From Dyadobacter luteus (GTDB lineage Bacteria > Bacteroidota > Bacteroidia > Cytophagales > Spirosomataceae), in the NCBI RefSeq assembly GCF_003383615.1, contig NZ_QNUL01000001.1, positions 434,001 through 498,000 on the forward strand: a DNA stretch of 64,000 nucleotides, given 5' to 3'. The position numbers were made by a program, and so were the translations under genes. How positions within the stretch are numbered: position 1 is the stretch's first letter; every line of letters starts with the position of its first letter. Of this stretch, positions 6,988 to 15,159 are shown piece after piece. The notes beneath the pieces are model-generated. The model did no database searches, was not told where the DNA came from, and saw only the letters and a program-made list of their open reading frames with translations.

Positions 6988-7350
6988 TTACCGACCAGAC
7001 TCCCAACTACCGCTCCATTTATTCAATTGATCGATAATAACCAGAAGCTGCTCTCCTTTCGCAGTCACAGCATACACGATTTGCGGTGGATTGGTACCAG
7101 CTACTTCTGTTCTTGTTGCCAATCCCTGAGTCACCAACTCATTAAGCCGACTTGCCAGAATATGGTCTGAAATGCCGGAAATTTCCCTTCTTAAAATCGA
7201 GAATTGATTCTTACCCTGAGATATCTGATAGAGCACAGTCATGAGCCACCTCTTGCCTGCCAAAGCCAATACATCGTTAACGCGACACATTACCCCCAAC
7301 TCCTTTTTGTTGGCCTGATTGGTTGAGTTTGTTTTCAATATTTGAGACAT
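6988..7350 (-). CDS. HxlR-family winged-helix regulator
   Basis: 120 residues. The HxlR signature is clear: a cysteine close to the start of the domain (VMCRVNDVLALAGKRWLMTVL), the FSILRREISGISDHILASRLNEL recognition region, and a wing ending QIVYAVTAKGEQLL. Members often sense reactive carbonyls, quinones or oxidants through that N-terminal Cys. It is divergent from a VOC-fold protein gene with 75 nt between, which suggests it controls that gene. Confidence 0.9.
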   Translation of the reverse strand: MSQILKTNSTNQANKKELGVMCRVNDVLALAGKRWLMTVLYQISQGKNQFSILRREISGISDHILASRLNELVTQGLATRTEVAGTNPPQIVYAVTAKGEQLLVIIDQLNKWSGSWESGR

Positions 7351-7425
7351 CGGCTAATAAAAAAATGAGTTATAGCAGCAACGTGACGTAGAAAATAGCT
7401 TTGTAAAAAAATCCATATCCAAGCT

Positions 7426-7785
7426 ATGTACATCTCCGCAATACTAACGCCTGTCGTTACAGATTCATTCGAAACTACAGTTGCATTCTATCAAAAAATC
7501 ACTGGCAAAGAGGTAACCCTCTCTGCATCACACGATGGCTACAAGTTAAATCTCATCGGTCATTTTGTGGTTCTGGCAGCTCTGGACGATCCCCGCGCTC
7601 TGGACATACCCCGCATGGTGAATGCCATTTTTCTGGTGGAAGATCTGGAATACTTTTGGGAGCTCATTCAAAATGACATTGTAAAAGTCATCGTTCCCTA
7701 CAGCCAGGTTAGCACCGGAAAGAGATTTATTGTGGAACAGAATGACGGAAAGGTTATTGAATATTTGCAGCTCAACAAATCGTAA
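7426..7785 (+). CDS. VOC-superfamily (glyoxalase-like) protein
   Basis: 119 residues with one vicinal-oxygen-chelate module: TPVVTDSFETTVAFYQKITGKEV at the start, a central beta strand set (IGHFVVLAAL), and IVEQNDGKVIEYLQ at the end, where the metal-ligand Glu usually lies. Function is not fixed by sequence; VOC proteins include glyoxalases, dioxygenases and resistance proteins. Divergent arrangement with an HxlR regulator suggests a role in dealing with reactive carbonyl or aromatic compounds. Confidence 0.75.
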   Translation: MYISAILTPVVTDSFETTVAFYQKITGKEVTLSASHDGYKLNLIGHFVVLAALDDPRALDIPRMVNAIFLVEDLEYFWELIQNDIVKVIVPYSQVSTGKRFIVEQNDGKVIEYLQLNKS

Positions 7786-7811
7786 TTGAAACCAGGCCGC
7801 TTTACAAAAAC

Positions 7812-7857
7812 GATTCTAATTTTGATAAATGGAAAGGAAATTTACAATATTAGAATC
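7812..7857. repeat. Inverted repeat downstream of the VOC gene
   Basis: GATTCTAAT (7812-7820) and ATTAGAATC (7849-7857) are perfect complements separated by 28 nt. The arms could fold in the 3' region of the VOC transcript. Nothing else convincing is seen between 7786 and 8069. Confidence 0.35.
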
Positions 7858-8069
7858 CGCCAACAACATACGCCTTTAGGAACAATTCGAAAAGATACAC
7901 CATGAAACGACGAGTCCGTGGCAGCCTCCATTCTTAACAACACTCCACTAAAAAAGCAATCAAATAAGGAGCTGAAGTTTTTACGTATGAGAGAAGAAAT
8001 GTAGCCAGTTATGGCGGGTTCAAGAATTATTTTGTCATCTGGTTCTGTAAAGACCTATTTCGGAAATTT

Positions 8070-8708
8070 CTACAACCTTAGCATCACCTGCATTTGCAAA
8101 CCAATTTGATACGACCTTATATTGATATCTGCAGGAGGAATAAAATAGGTGAATGTTGGCTGGGCTACAAGGGATAATCTTGAATCAAAATTATAAATCA
8201 TACCTGCGCCTACAGATGGAGCAATTCTTCTCGTCCCACGATCAGATTTAAAAATGACGGTGCCAACATCAGGAACGTTGACACGACTGGTTGTTCTGAA
8301 ATTCCATAAGGTACCTGCAGAAAAATACGGAGACAACTTCCTTTCGGAACTCTGGAAATTTACGAAGAGGGGAATGGCAAAGTTATTACTTCGCCCCTTG
8401 TAGTTCCCGTCCTTGGGTCTGCTTTGGTTAAACCAGAAACCTGTTGCCAAAGACCACTTCGGATTAATTGAATACCGACCATTCAGACCAACTGAATAGC
8501 CCAGCGTAGACGCCTCAGAACTCCAATCCTGCGAAACAAGTGTTCCGCTGCCGTCCTCAGCAGGCAACACAAGAGTTCCCCACGCTCTGCTATGTCCGTA
8601 AAATGGAGCTGCTGTAGCAGATATTGCAAACTTGTTTTGTGCATGCGCCAAAGTAGCTATAAACAAAAAACTGGTGAACATCAGTGAAGTAGGGATGATT
8701 GTTTTCAT
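8070..8708 (-). CDS. Outer-membrane beta-barrel protein
   Basis: 212 residues with a signal peptide ending ATLAHAQ. The rest alternates in beta-strand fashion (LGYSVGLNGRYSINPKWSLATGFWF, KLSPYFSAGTLWNF) and ends in aromatic/hydrophobic strand QIGLQMQVMLRL, as in PorT/OmpW-like barrels of Bacteroidota. It is a paralogue of the protein at 8929-9561 (same length, same GLNGxYSxxPKWSxxxGxWF and LVAQPT segments). Function unknown; each gene has its own leader of about 200 nt or more. Confidence 0.75.
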   Translation of the reverse strand: MKTIIPTSLMFTSFLFIATLAHAQNKFAISATAAPFYGHSRAWGTLVLPAEDGSGTLVSQDWSSEASTLGYSVGLNGRYSINPKWSLATGFWFNQSRPKDGNYKGRSNNFAIPLFVNFQSSERKLSPYFSAGTLWNFRTTSRVNVPDVGTVIFKSDRGTRRIAPSVGAGMIYNFDSRLSLVAQPTFTYFIPPADINIRSYQIGLQMQVMLRL

Positions 8709-8928
8709 GATTCTCTCACTTTTAAGTAAAAAAACTTTGATGATTCAGTATTTAATAGCCCTGCCCGAATTTACAGCTCAATAGTTGCACAATTTCACCG
8801 GATATCAATCCGGCTGGCAGGAGTTAAAAGATGCATTATCAACTTGCCTATCAATGATTTACCCATTACCTATGCCGTTTTTCGCTATGTATAACTGATG
8901 TAATGACGACAGCTGATTAAAATCTGAT

Positions 8929-9561
8929 CTATAATCTAAACATGAATTGTGCCTGAAAACCGAGTAAATAATCACTTACAGTAAGGTTCTCGGGAGCTGA
9001 AAAGAAGATTGCCGTTGGCTGGGCTATAAGAGATATCTGCGGACTCAGATCAAATATAACACCTGCAGCGAGGGTTGGTGATACTGTCGCAGTGATTGGA
9101 GACTTGGTTTCTACTATACTATAATCGGAGATGCTTATACGAGTTGCCGCATCAAAATTATAGGATAGACCTGCAGAAATATACGGAGATATCTTGTGCT
9201 TCAATACCCTGTAATTGATCAACACGGGAATAGAAAACTCATGAGAGCGCACTCTGACATTGCCTGCTTTAGAAAGACTATGACTAAACCACAAACCTGC
9301 TGATGCAGACCACTTAGGAGTAAATGAATAGGTTCCGTTCAAACCTGCCCAATACCCTGTTACAGCAACATCCGAGTTAAGTATAACAGTACTGCTACTG
9401 CGGAAAAGATCATCTCCACGTGAAAGGTTCAAGGCTGTACTACCCCTGGTGTACGACGGAGCAACAGTCGCAGATAAAGCAAATTTACGCTGACCAAAGC
9501 CTGTAGTAGACAGTAACAGAAATACAACCATAAACAATGAGATATAGATAGTTGACTTCAT
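8929..9561 (-). CDS. Outer-membrane beta-barrel protein, paralogue of the 8070-8708 product
   Basis: 210 residues, signal peptide ending STTGFGQ, then repeated amphipathic strands (YWAGLNGTYSFTPKWSASAGLWFS, ISPYISAGLSYNF, SLIAQPTAIFF) and a terminal strand LLGFQAQFMFRL. The shared motif order with its neighbour indicates tandem duplication followed by divergence. No partner gene indicates a role. Confidence 0.75.
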   Translation of the reverse strand: MKSTIYISLFMVVFLLLSTTGFGQRKFALSATVAPSYTRGSTALNLSRGDDLFRSSSTVILNSDVAVTGYWAGLNGTYSFTPKWSASAGLWFSHSLSKAGNVRVRSHEFSIPVLINYRVLKHKISPYISAGLSYNFDAATRISISDYSIVETKSPITATVSPTLAAGVIFDLSPQISLIAQPTAIFFSAPENLTVSDYLLGFQAQFMFRL

Positions 9562-9786
9562 AATTCCTGTTTTAAAGTTGAACAGATTTTAGATTGAATC
9601 AATATACCTTCTAAAATACTAAGTAACTTTCAAATAACCAAGGGTTACTAATTATCATAAAGCGCCTATACTTAAAAGCCAGAAAGCTGTAACGAAAAAT
9701 ACAACTGTAATACCTTTGTTCTTATACCCAATTATTCGCAGAGGTTTAAGGAATATCACAAAAGCAGAGAAATATCTACAAAAAAA

Positions 9787-9814
9787 AGTCTGTATCACCT
9801 AAGTGTAACAGACT
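9787..9814 (-). terminator. Intrinsic terminator after the DinB-like gene
   Basis: AGTCTGT and ACAGACT form a stem, extended after two mismatches by CAC/GTG. On the minus strand it is followed by a run of T (A tract at 9780-9787). It lies about 36 nt past the stop of the gene at 9850. Confidence 0.65.
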
Positions 9815-9849
9815 CATTCACAATACCAATATTTTCGGTTACACGAAAT

Positions 9850-10425
9850 TTATTCATCCTTTACACCCTTCTCCAGCCACTCATCCGTAAAGTGCCTGAC
9901 AGACTGATCAGTATTAAATTTCTTTTCATTATATAGACCTGATCCGTTCCTTGGAATAGATAAACTTTGCCAGTCTTGCCCCCGGATTAGTTTAGCGGCA
10001 AACACGATCTGACCTACGTGATATGCATAATGAGCAAGTTGTCTGTTGATCGCTTCAGTTACAGTATGTCCTTCATTTCTGATGTATACGATCTTTTCCA
10101 AATCTGTCTCCTGCAACCCTGCAAGTGTCGTAAGAAGGCAGTTCCACCCCTTATTCCAAAGACCATATAGGTCCTCACGACTACCAGTCCACGGCTCAAA
10201 CTCCTCATCCCGGTTACGCCAGGGTTTCTCGCCATCCGTCGTCAGGAAATCAGTAAACCGGGACAGCATGTTGCCGGATAAATGCCTTACAATAATTGCT
10301 ATGCTGTTGTTGTCTTCTCCAAACTGTAAAAAAAGTCCTTCATCAGGCAACTGCGCGAAAGACTTCTCGCCAAGCATTTTATAGTATTCAAACTGCTTGA
10401 TCACGCTGGTCAGGTAACTGCTCAT
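9850..10425 (-). CDS. DUF1572 / DinB-like metalloprotein
   Basis: 191 residues. The four-helix DinB-like fold is suggested by IIVRHLSGNMLSRF and QLAHYAYHVGQIVFAAK, which supply three histidines in the pattern of a divalent-metal site (one in helix 2, two in the later helix). DUF1572 proteins are of unknown function; relatives of the DinB/YfiT superfamily include thiol-dependent transferases. It is a single-gene unit with its own terminator. Confidence 0.8.
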   Translation of the reverse strand: MSSYLTSVIKQFEYYKMLGEKSFAQLPDEGLFLQFGEDNNSIAIIVRHLSGNMLSRFTDFLTTDGEKPWRNRDEEFEPWTGSREDLYGLWNKGWNCLLTTLAGLQETDLEKIVYIRNEGHTVTEAINRQLAHYAYHVGQIVFAAKLIRGQDWQSLSIPRNGSGLYNEKKFNTDQSVRHFTDEWLEKGVKDE

Positions 10426-10495
10426 ACGAAGTGTGATGGATTAAATAAACTTGTTGGCGAAAAGATAGTCGATCTAATCTATATTCAAAAGCAAA

Positions 10496-10530
10496 GGAGC
10501 GCTATGTGCTGGTTTACACAATAGCGCTCC
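10496..10530 (-). terminator. Intrinsic terminator after the small acidic protein gene
   Basis: GGAGCGCTAT-GTG and CAC-AATAGCGCTCC pair with one bulge around an 8-nt loop. On the minus strand it is followed by TTTGCTTTTG. It begins 9 nt beyond the stop codon of the gene at 10539. Confidence 0.75.
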
Positions 10531-10538
10531 GAATTTAC

Positions 10539-10769
10539 CTAAGCGTCTGATTCCTTCTGAGGTTTGGAATTGCCGGCTGATAACTTCGTATTTTCAGGTT
10601 CACCTGCATCCTCTTCGGGAGAAGTTTTCTTCGCGTTTTCGGCAGGATCGTTGGGTAGCGCACCTGACTCTTCCTCACCCATTTGAGAATAGGTTCCATC
10701 CCTATCGGTACTGTACACCTCGTCTACACTATCTATCCCCCGTCTCTCATTTTCATGATGCTTTTTCAT
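10539..10769 (-). CDS. Small acidic, probably disordered protein
   Basis: 76 residues, rich in Glu, Asp, Ser, Asn and Pro, with no hydrophobic core, signal peptide or membrane segment (for example GEEESGALPNDPAEN). I do not recognise a family. A good terminator directly downstream and normal spacing from the next gene support it being real. It may be a stress-associated disordered protein, but nothing in the sequence proves a role. Confidence 0.6.
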   Translation of the reverse strand: MKKHHENERRGIDSVDEVYSTDRDGTYSQMGEEESGALPNDPAENAKKTSPEEDAGEPENTKLSAGNSKPQKESDA

Positions 10770-10838
10770 TACACTTCCTGTTTAAGTGAATTAACTGCCA
10801 TCCACTTGAAAATCTCATGCCAGGCAATTATCACATTT

Positions 10839-13259
10839 CTATTCGTTCTTTAGACTTTCCACCGGATCTGCCCATGCCGCGCGAACAGCTTGCGAGGCCA
10901 CTGTCAACAGCGCGATGAGCAAAACGAGCCCTCCGGAGGCAAGGAAAATCCACGATCCCAAATTGACACGGTATACAAAACCTTCGAGCCACTGTTGACT
11001 CACATAGTACCCCAAAGGCATAGCAACCGCAAAAGCAATGATGATCAGCTTCAGATAATCCATTGACATCACCCCTGATATTTGCAGAATGCTTGCCCCG
11101 AGTACTTTTCTGATACCTATTTCTTTTGTGCGTTGCTCCATAGAAAGCGTCGCCAGCCCGAATAATCCTAATGCCGAAATTAAAACTGACATCACAGCAG
11201 CATAGGTTACTACCTGCTTCCAGCGCTTGTCATCACCATAAGCGCTGAGACGTTCATCTTCCAGAAATTCGTAATTGAAAGGAAAGTAAGGAACAGACTT
11301 GTGAAACTCCCGGCCAATCTGAGCTATGGTGGAAGAAGCACCTGGTTTCAGCTTTACATACATCCAACCCATATCCTCCGCAGTACCCATGTACCACATC
11401 ATCGGCCGGATTTTTTCTTTAAATGAACCCAACTGATAATCTTTAACAACACCAATAATAGTAAACGGTACTCTCACCTGTTCTTTTTCCTTCTCAATTG
11501 TTTGTCCGACTGCGTCATTACCTGCTTTTATATATTCCTTCACGAAAGATTCATTCACAAGAATACCACTTTTCAGGTCGGAAGAGTTACCTTCCATAAA
11601 GTTGCGCCCTTTCACCACCGGCACTTTCAGCAATGGCAGATGTTTAGCATCAATCTGCTCAAAATAAACTCCTTCTTTCGGACGCTCATTATCTATAAAG
11701 AAATCTGAGGAGGCGCGCCAACCCGACGAACGAAGAGATACCTGCTCTACACCGGAAATTCCTGCTATGGTATTTCTAAGCTGGTTGGCCAAGCCCGGTC
11801 GTTCCTGTGGCACTTCGAGCCTGAGTACCCTGTCGGTGGTGTAACCGGGATCCGTATCGGCGATAAAATTAAACTGACTCTGAAACACAAATGTACCTAC
11901 CAGCAAAAATACAGCAATCGAAAACTGCAGAACGATCAGCGATTTTCCGACCAGATTTCTGCCGGCTAATCTGAATTTCCCGTACAGGGTCTCTACCGGG
12001 CGAAACCCTGACAATACAAAAGCTGGATACGCGCCCGCAAGAAGGGAAACAACCAAAAGCAGGCCCGCAAACAAGGTTATGTTCGATAAAGTCAGCAAAT
12101 AACTGACATCAAGTGCCTTTCCCGTAATTGAAGAGAATTCGGGTAAAAGAAGATTCACCAATACCAGAGCAGGCAGAAATGCCAAAAGACTAAGGAAAAA
12201 TGATTCAGTCAGAAACTGGAATATCAGCTCCCGGCGTGAGCTACCTGTCACTTTACGAACGCCTATTTCCTTGCTGCGGCGCAGTGATCTGGCCAGTGTC
12301 AGATTTATAAAATTAACGCAGGCTATAAACAATATCAAACCCGCAATTCCTAAAAGTATATACGAATAAGTCGCATTTGAGCCGTCATTCACACCGTTAC
12401 CCATGCTGTAAGCAGGATCCAGATGTATGGAGGTATAAGGCTGAATACCGAAGCTAAGTCTATCGGAAGAATTACGTTCCTTTTGCTTGCGGTCGAATTC
12501 TGCTCCGGCGTGTTTACGAAATACCTCTTGGAATTGCGCCTGCACCTGAGCAGGATCGGCATTCCCCCTCAGTAACAAAAGTGTATTCAAATGATAGCTC
12601 AGCCACTCTCTCTCTGACTTTTCCCTATCTGCTGCGTCGGTTGGTAAGGATCTGTTAAAAGGTATCAATACATCAAACCGTACAGAAGAGTTCGTCGGTG
12701 GTGTTTGGGCCACGCCGGTAATGGTAAAAAGTTCGAATTTCCCGTCAAGGTCCACTTCGATCGTTTTACCCAGCACATCGGACGTACCGAAATGGCGGCT
12801 GGCCATATCCTCAGAAATCACCGCTGAATAGGCCCCGGTAAGTGCTTTATCAGGATTACCTTCAATTAATGGAAAACTAAAGCAGCTAAAAAAGGAAGAA
12901 TCTACATACAACACCTCCTCATTAATTGCGTCTGTGCCTTTCTTTACAAGCATATCCCAGCCTTTCAAACGGCAGAAAGTTTCGATTCCTGGTATCTCCG
13001 CAGCGAATGAAGGACCATGCGGTGTTCCGGTAATACCCATATTGCGCTGATTGCCCTCCGGAGAAGTGTAAGTTGCTGTGAGGCGGTACAAACGATCGCC
13101 CTTCTGATGAAAACGGTCAAAAGACACTTCGTCCTGAACAAACAGCAAAATGAGCATTACGGCTGTAAGACCCAGACTGAGCCCCACAATGTTAATGCTA
13201 CTGAATACTTTGTTTTTGAGAAGACTGCGAAGTGCTACTTTCATGTAGTTTTTAAACAT
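10839..13259 (-). CDS. ABC transporter permease, MacB/FtsX type
   Basis: 806 residues. The start MFKNYMKVALRSLLKNKVF is the standard amphipathic lead of these permeases. It is followed by TM1 (about 20-42), a MacB_PCD periplasmic domain, three TM segments with the FtsX motif EIGVRKVTGSSRRELI near residue 335, a second periplasmic domain, and a second FtsX unit with EIGIRKVLGAS near residue 720. It is therefore a fused double permease. No ATPase gene is adjacent. Related proteins move lipids, peptides or drugs by mechanotransmission; the substrate is unknown. Confidence 0.9.
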   Translation of the reverse strand: MFKNYMKVALRSLLKNKVFSSINIVGLSLGLTAVMLILLFVQDEVSFDRFHQKGDRLYRLTATYTSPEGNQRNMGITGTPHGPSFAAEIPGIETFCRLKGWDMLVKKGTDAINEEVLYVDSSFFSCFSFPLIEGNPDKALTGAYSAVISEDMASRHFGTSDVLGKTIEVDLDGKFELFTITGVAQTPPTNSSVRFDVLIPFNRSLPTDAADREKSEREWLSYHLNTLLLLRGNADPAQVQAQFQEVFRKHAGAEFDRKQKERNSSDRLSFGIQPYTSIHLDPAYSMGNGVNDGSNATYSYILLGIAGLILFIACVNFINLTLARSLRRSKEIGVRKVTGSSRRELIFQFLTESFFLSLLAFLPALVLVNLLLPEFSSITGKALDVSYLLTLSNITLFAGLLLVVSLLAGAYPAFVLSGFRPVETLYGKFRLAGRNLVGKSLIVLQFSIAVFLLVGTFVFQSQFNFIADTDPGYTTDRVLRLEVPQERPGLANQLRNTIAGISGVEQVSLRSSGWRASSDFFIDNERPKEGVYFEQIDAKHLPLLKVPVVKGRNFMEGNSSDLKSGILVNESFVKEYIKAGNDAVGQTIEKEKEQVRVPFTIIGVVKDYQLGSFKEKIRPMMWYMGTAEDMGWMYVKLKPGASSTIAQIGREFHKSVPYFPFNYEFLEDERLSAYGDDKRWKQVVTYAAVMSVLISALGLFGLATLSMEQRTKEIGIRKVLGASILQISGVMSMDYLKLIIIAFAVAMPLGYYVSQQWLEGFVYRVNLGSWIFLASGGLVLLIALLTVASQAVRAAWADPVESLKNE

Positions 13260-13490
13260 AACACGCTTTTGGTTTAGGAATAAAACCTCTTTTCTGGCTA
13301 GACTTTACCATACAGAAGAGATTTCTGATCAAAATAAAAAGATCACTACAAGAAAATTATGCCCTTACTGGCCGAACGCAGCTAATTTACTGGTTTCCAA
13401 AAGATATCGCTTAAACCCGGTGTCCGAAAGCGTACAATGACCGTACAGTTTCGAACGCTGGTCGTCTGATCTGCCTTCCTGATAAAACAA
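13260..13490. other. Non-coding gap between the permease and susD
   Basis: No reading frame with coding character. It holds the leader of the permease gene and, further right, the terminator of the susCD transcript. Confidence 0.4.
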
Positions 13491-13524
13491 TCAGACTTAC
13501 CCCTGGTTTCCGGGATAAGTCTGA
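13491..13524 (-). terminator. Intrinsic terminator of the sigma/fecR/susCD operon
   Basis: TCAGACTTA and TAAGTCTGA pair perfectly, with an inner CCC/GGG pairing, 25 nt after the susD stop. On the minus strand the stem is followed by TTGTTTTATC. Confidence 0.75.
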
Positions 13525-13548
13525 GCTTACAATACGGAATTTAAAGAG

Positions 13549-15132
13549 TTAATTCCAGTCGCCTGCCACATCTTTGGCCACCAGCGGATTGGTATTTTTT
13601 TCTGCTAATGGAATAGGGAACAACACATGTTTATCCTGGAAAAAAGATTGACTTGAGTTAGGATACTTCGCTTTCTTTTCAGCATTCAGGGTCTGTTTGG
13701 CAACGCCCCACCTGATCAGATCAAACCAGCGCACCTGTTCACCTGCCAATTCGAGCTGCCTTTCAAGCATCAGTTTCTTCAAAGCCTCATCTTTGCTTCC
13801 AAGCGTGGTGTAAGCAAATGCGCCTGAACGCGTCCGTACCTTATTGATCAAGGGCAGCGCTTCTGCAACTTTACCTGAATTGATCTGCGACTCTGCGTAC
13901 ATCAGCAATACGTCGGCATAACGGATCACCTGAGAATTGATATCCGATTGCGGTAGTTCTGCTTTTTCTTTGTACTCGTAAGGCTGGTACTTTCTCCAAC
14001 GGTACCCATTTCCGTTTTCCGCAAAAGGATAAGGTTTTGCTCCTCCAGCACAGTTATCGCAAAAGGTAACATCTCCCCCACTGGCTTTATCTCCGTAAAA
14101 GGTATTTTTTGCTCTGGGATCTACATAATCCTTCCCTGCTTCGTCCTTGTAAGTAAAAGCATTTACTGCGGCATCGGATATAAATACATTCCGCCAATCG
14201 TTCCAGCCATACTCCATCGCCCGGCCAGTCAGCGTATTTTTTCCGCTTCCGGAACCTTCCTGAGATCCGAACATGTAGTAAGGACTTCCCTCTGCCCAGC
14301 CACCCCAGGATTTATGCGGAATATCGAATACTGTTTCAGCATTTTTTACAGGCGATTTGGTAAACAATTCATCCAGATTTTGGACCAGATCGTAGGCAAA
14401 TGGTGCTTTGGTAAGTAGTTCAAACTGAGAAGCAGCCTCAGCGTACTTCTTCTGGTACAGATACGATTTCCCAAGTAGCGCAATCGCAGCTCCTTTGGTA
14501 ACACGACCCAGGTCAGCTCCGCTTGTGTACACTGCCGGCAAACCAGCGATGGCATTGTTCAGATCAGACTCTACCTGTTTCCAGACATCTTCTGTATTTG
14601 CCCTAGTGAGATAAAACTCACTGTTGCCATCATAATCTTTACGAATGGGCACTCTTCCCCATAGCGTTACAAGTAAAAACTCGGCATACGCTTTCAGAAA
14701 ATAGGCTTCAGAAGTATACTGCGCCAGCTTGATTTTTTCTGCATCGGAAGCAGGTATAACTTTCGACGCTTTATCAATCACCAGATTCGCCCGGAATGTG
14801 ACCTTATATGCTGTAGACCACAGGTCATTGATCTGAGCGTGATTGGCAGCATAGCTATAATCGTGCAACTGCAGTACGTCCCCCAAAAGAGGTGCATCTG
14901 CTTCAGCTTCATTACCTGTAAGATCCATCAGATAATAAAAATCTCTGGAATACAGGCCCTTGTAGAGCATAAGTCCATAAGTGGCTGTGACCGCTTCCGA
15001 AATGGTAGCTGGTGTGGTAAAGTAGGTGTCGTCATTATAGCTGGATTGGTTTTTAACGTTTTCCAGAGAATTGTCACAACCGGCTACGGCTAGGCAAGCT
15101 ATTGTTCCGAGTGAAAATATATGCTTTTTCAT
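13549..15132 (-). CDS. SusD/RagB-family glycan-binding lipoprotein
   Basis: 527 residues. A lipobox near residues 16-19 (LAVAGC) makes it an outer-surface lipoprotein. The N-terminal half is the TPR-rich SusD-like region (SEAYFLKAYAEFLLVTLWGRVPI), and the C-terminal RagB/SusD domain includes RYADVLLMYAESQ and LELAGEQVRWFDLIRWG. SusD lids deliver oligosaccharides to their SusC partner, here the gene 27 nt upstream. The regulators ahead of susC and the carbohydrate-binding hydrolase at 20644 indicate a plant glucan as ligand. Confidence 0.93.
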   Translation of the reverse strand: MKKHIFSLGTIACLAVAGCDNSLENVKNQSSYNDDTYFTTPATISEAVTATYGLMLYKGLYSRDFYYLMDLTGNEAEADAPLLGDVLQLHDYSYAANHAQINDLWSTAYKVTFRANLVIDKASKVIPASDAEKIKLAQYTSEAYFLKAYAEFLLVTLWGRVPIRKDYDGNSEFYLTRANTEDVWKQVESDLNNAIAGLPAVYTSGADLGRVTKGAAIALLGKSYLYQKKYAEAASQFELLTKAPFAYDLVQNLDELFTKSPVKNAETVFDIPHKSWGGWAEGSPYYMFGSQEGSGSGKNTLTGRAMEYGWNDWRNVFISDAAVNAFTYKDEAGKDYVDPRAKNTFYGDKASGGDVTFCDNCAGGAKPYPFAENGNGYRWRKYQPYEYKEKAELPQSDINSQVIRYADVLLMYAESQINSGKVAEALPLINKVRTRSGAFAYTTLGSKDEALKKLMLERQLELAGEQVRWFDLIRWGVAKQTLNAEKKAKYPNSSQSFFQDKHVLFPIPLAEKNTNPLVAKDVAGDWN

Positions 15133-15159
15133 AATGCCTGAATATTTGAATAGAAGAAA

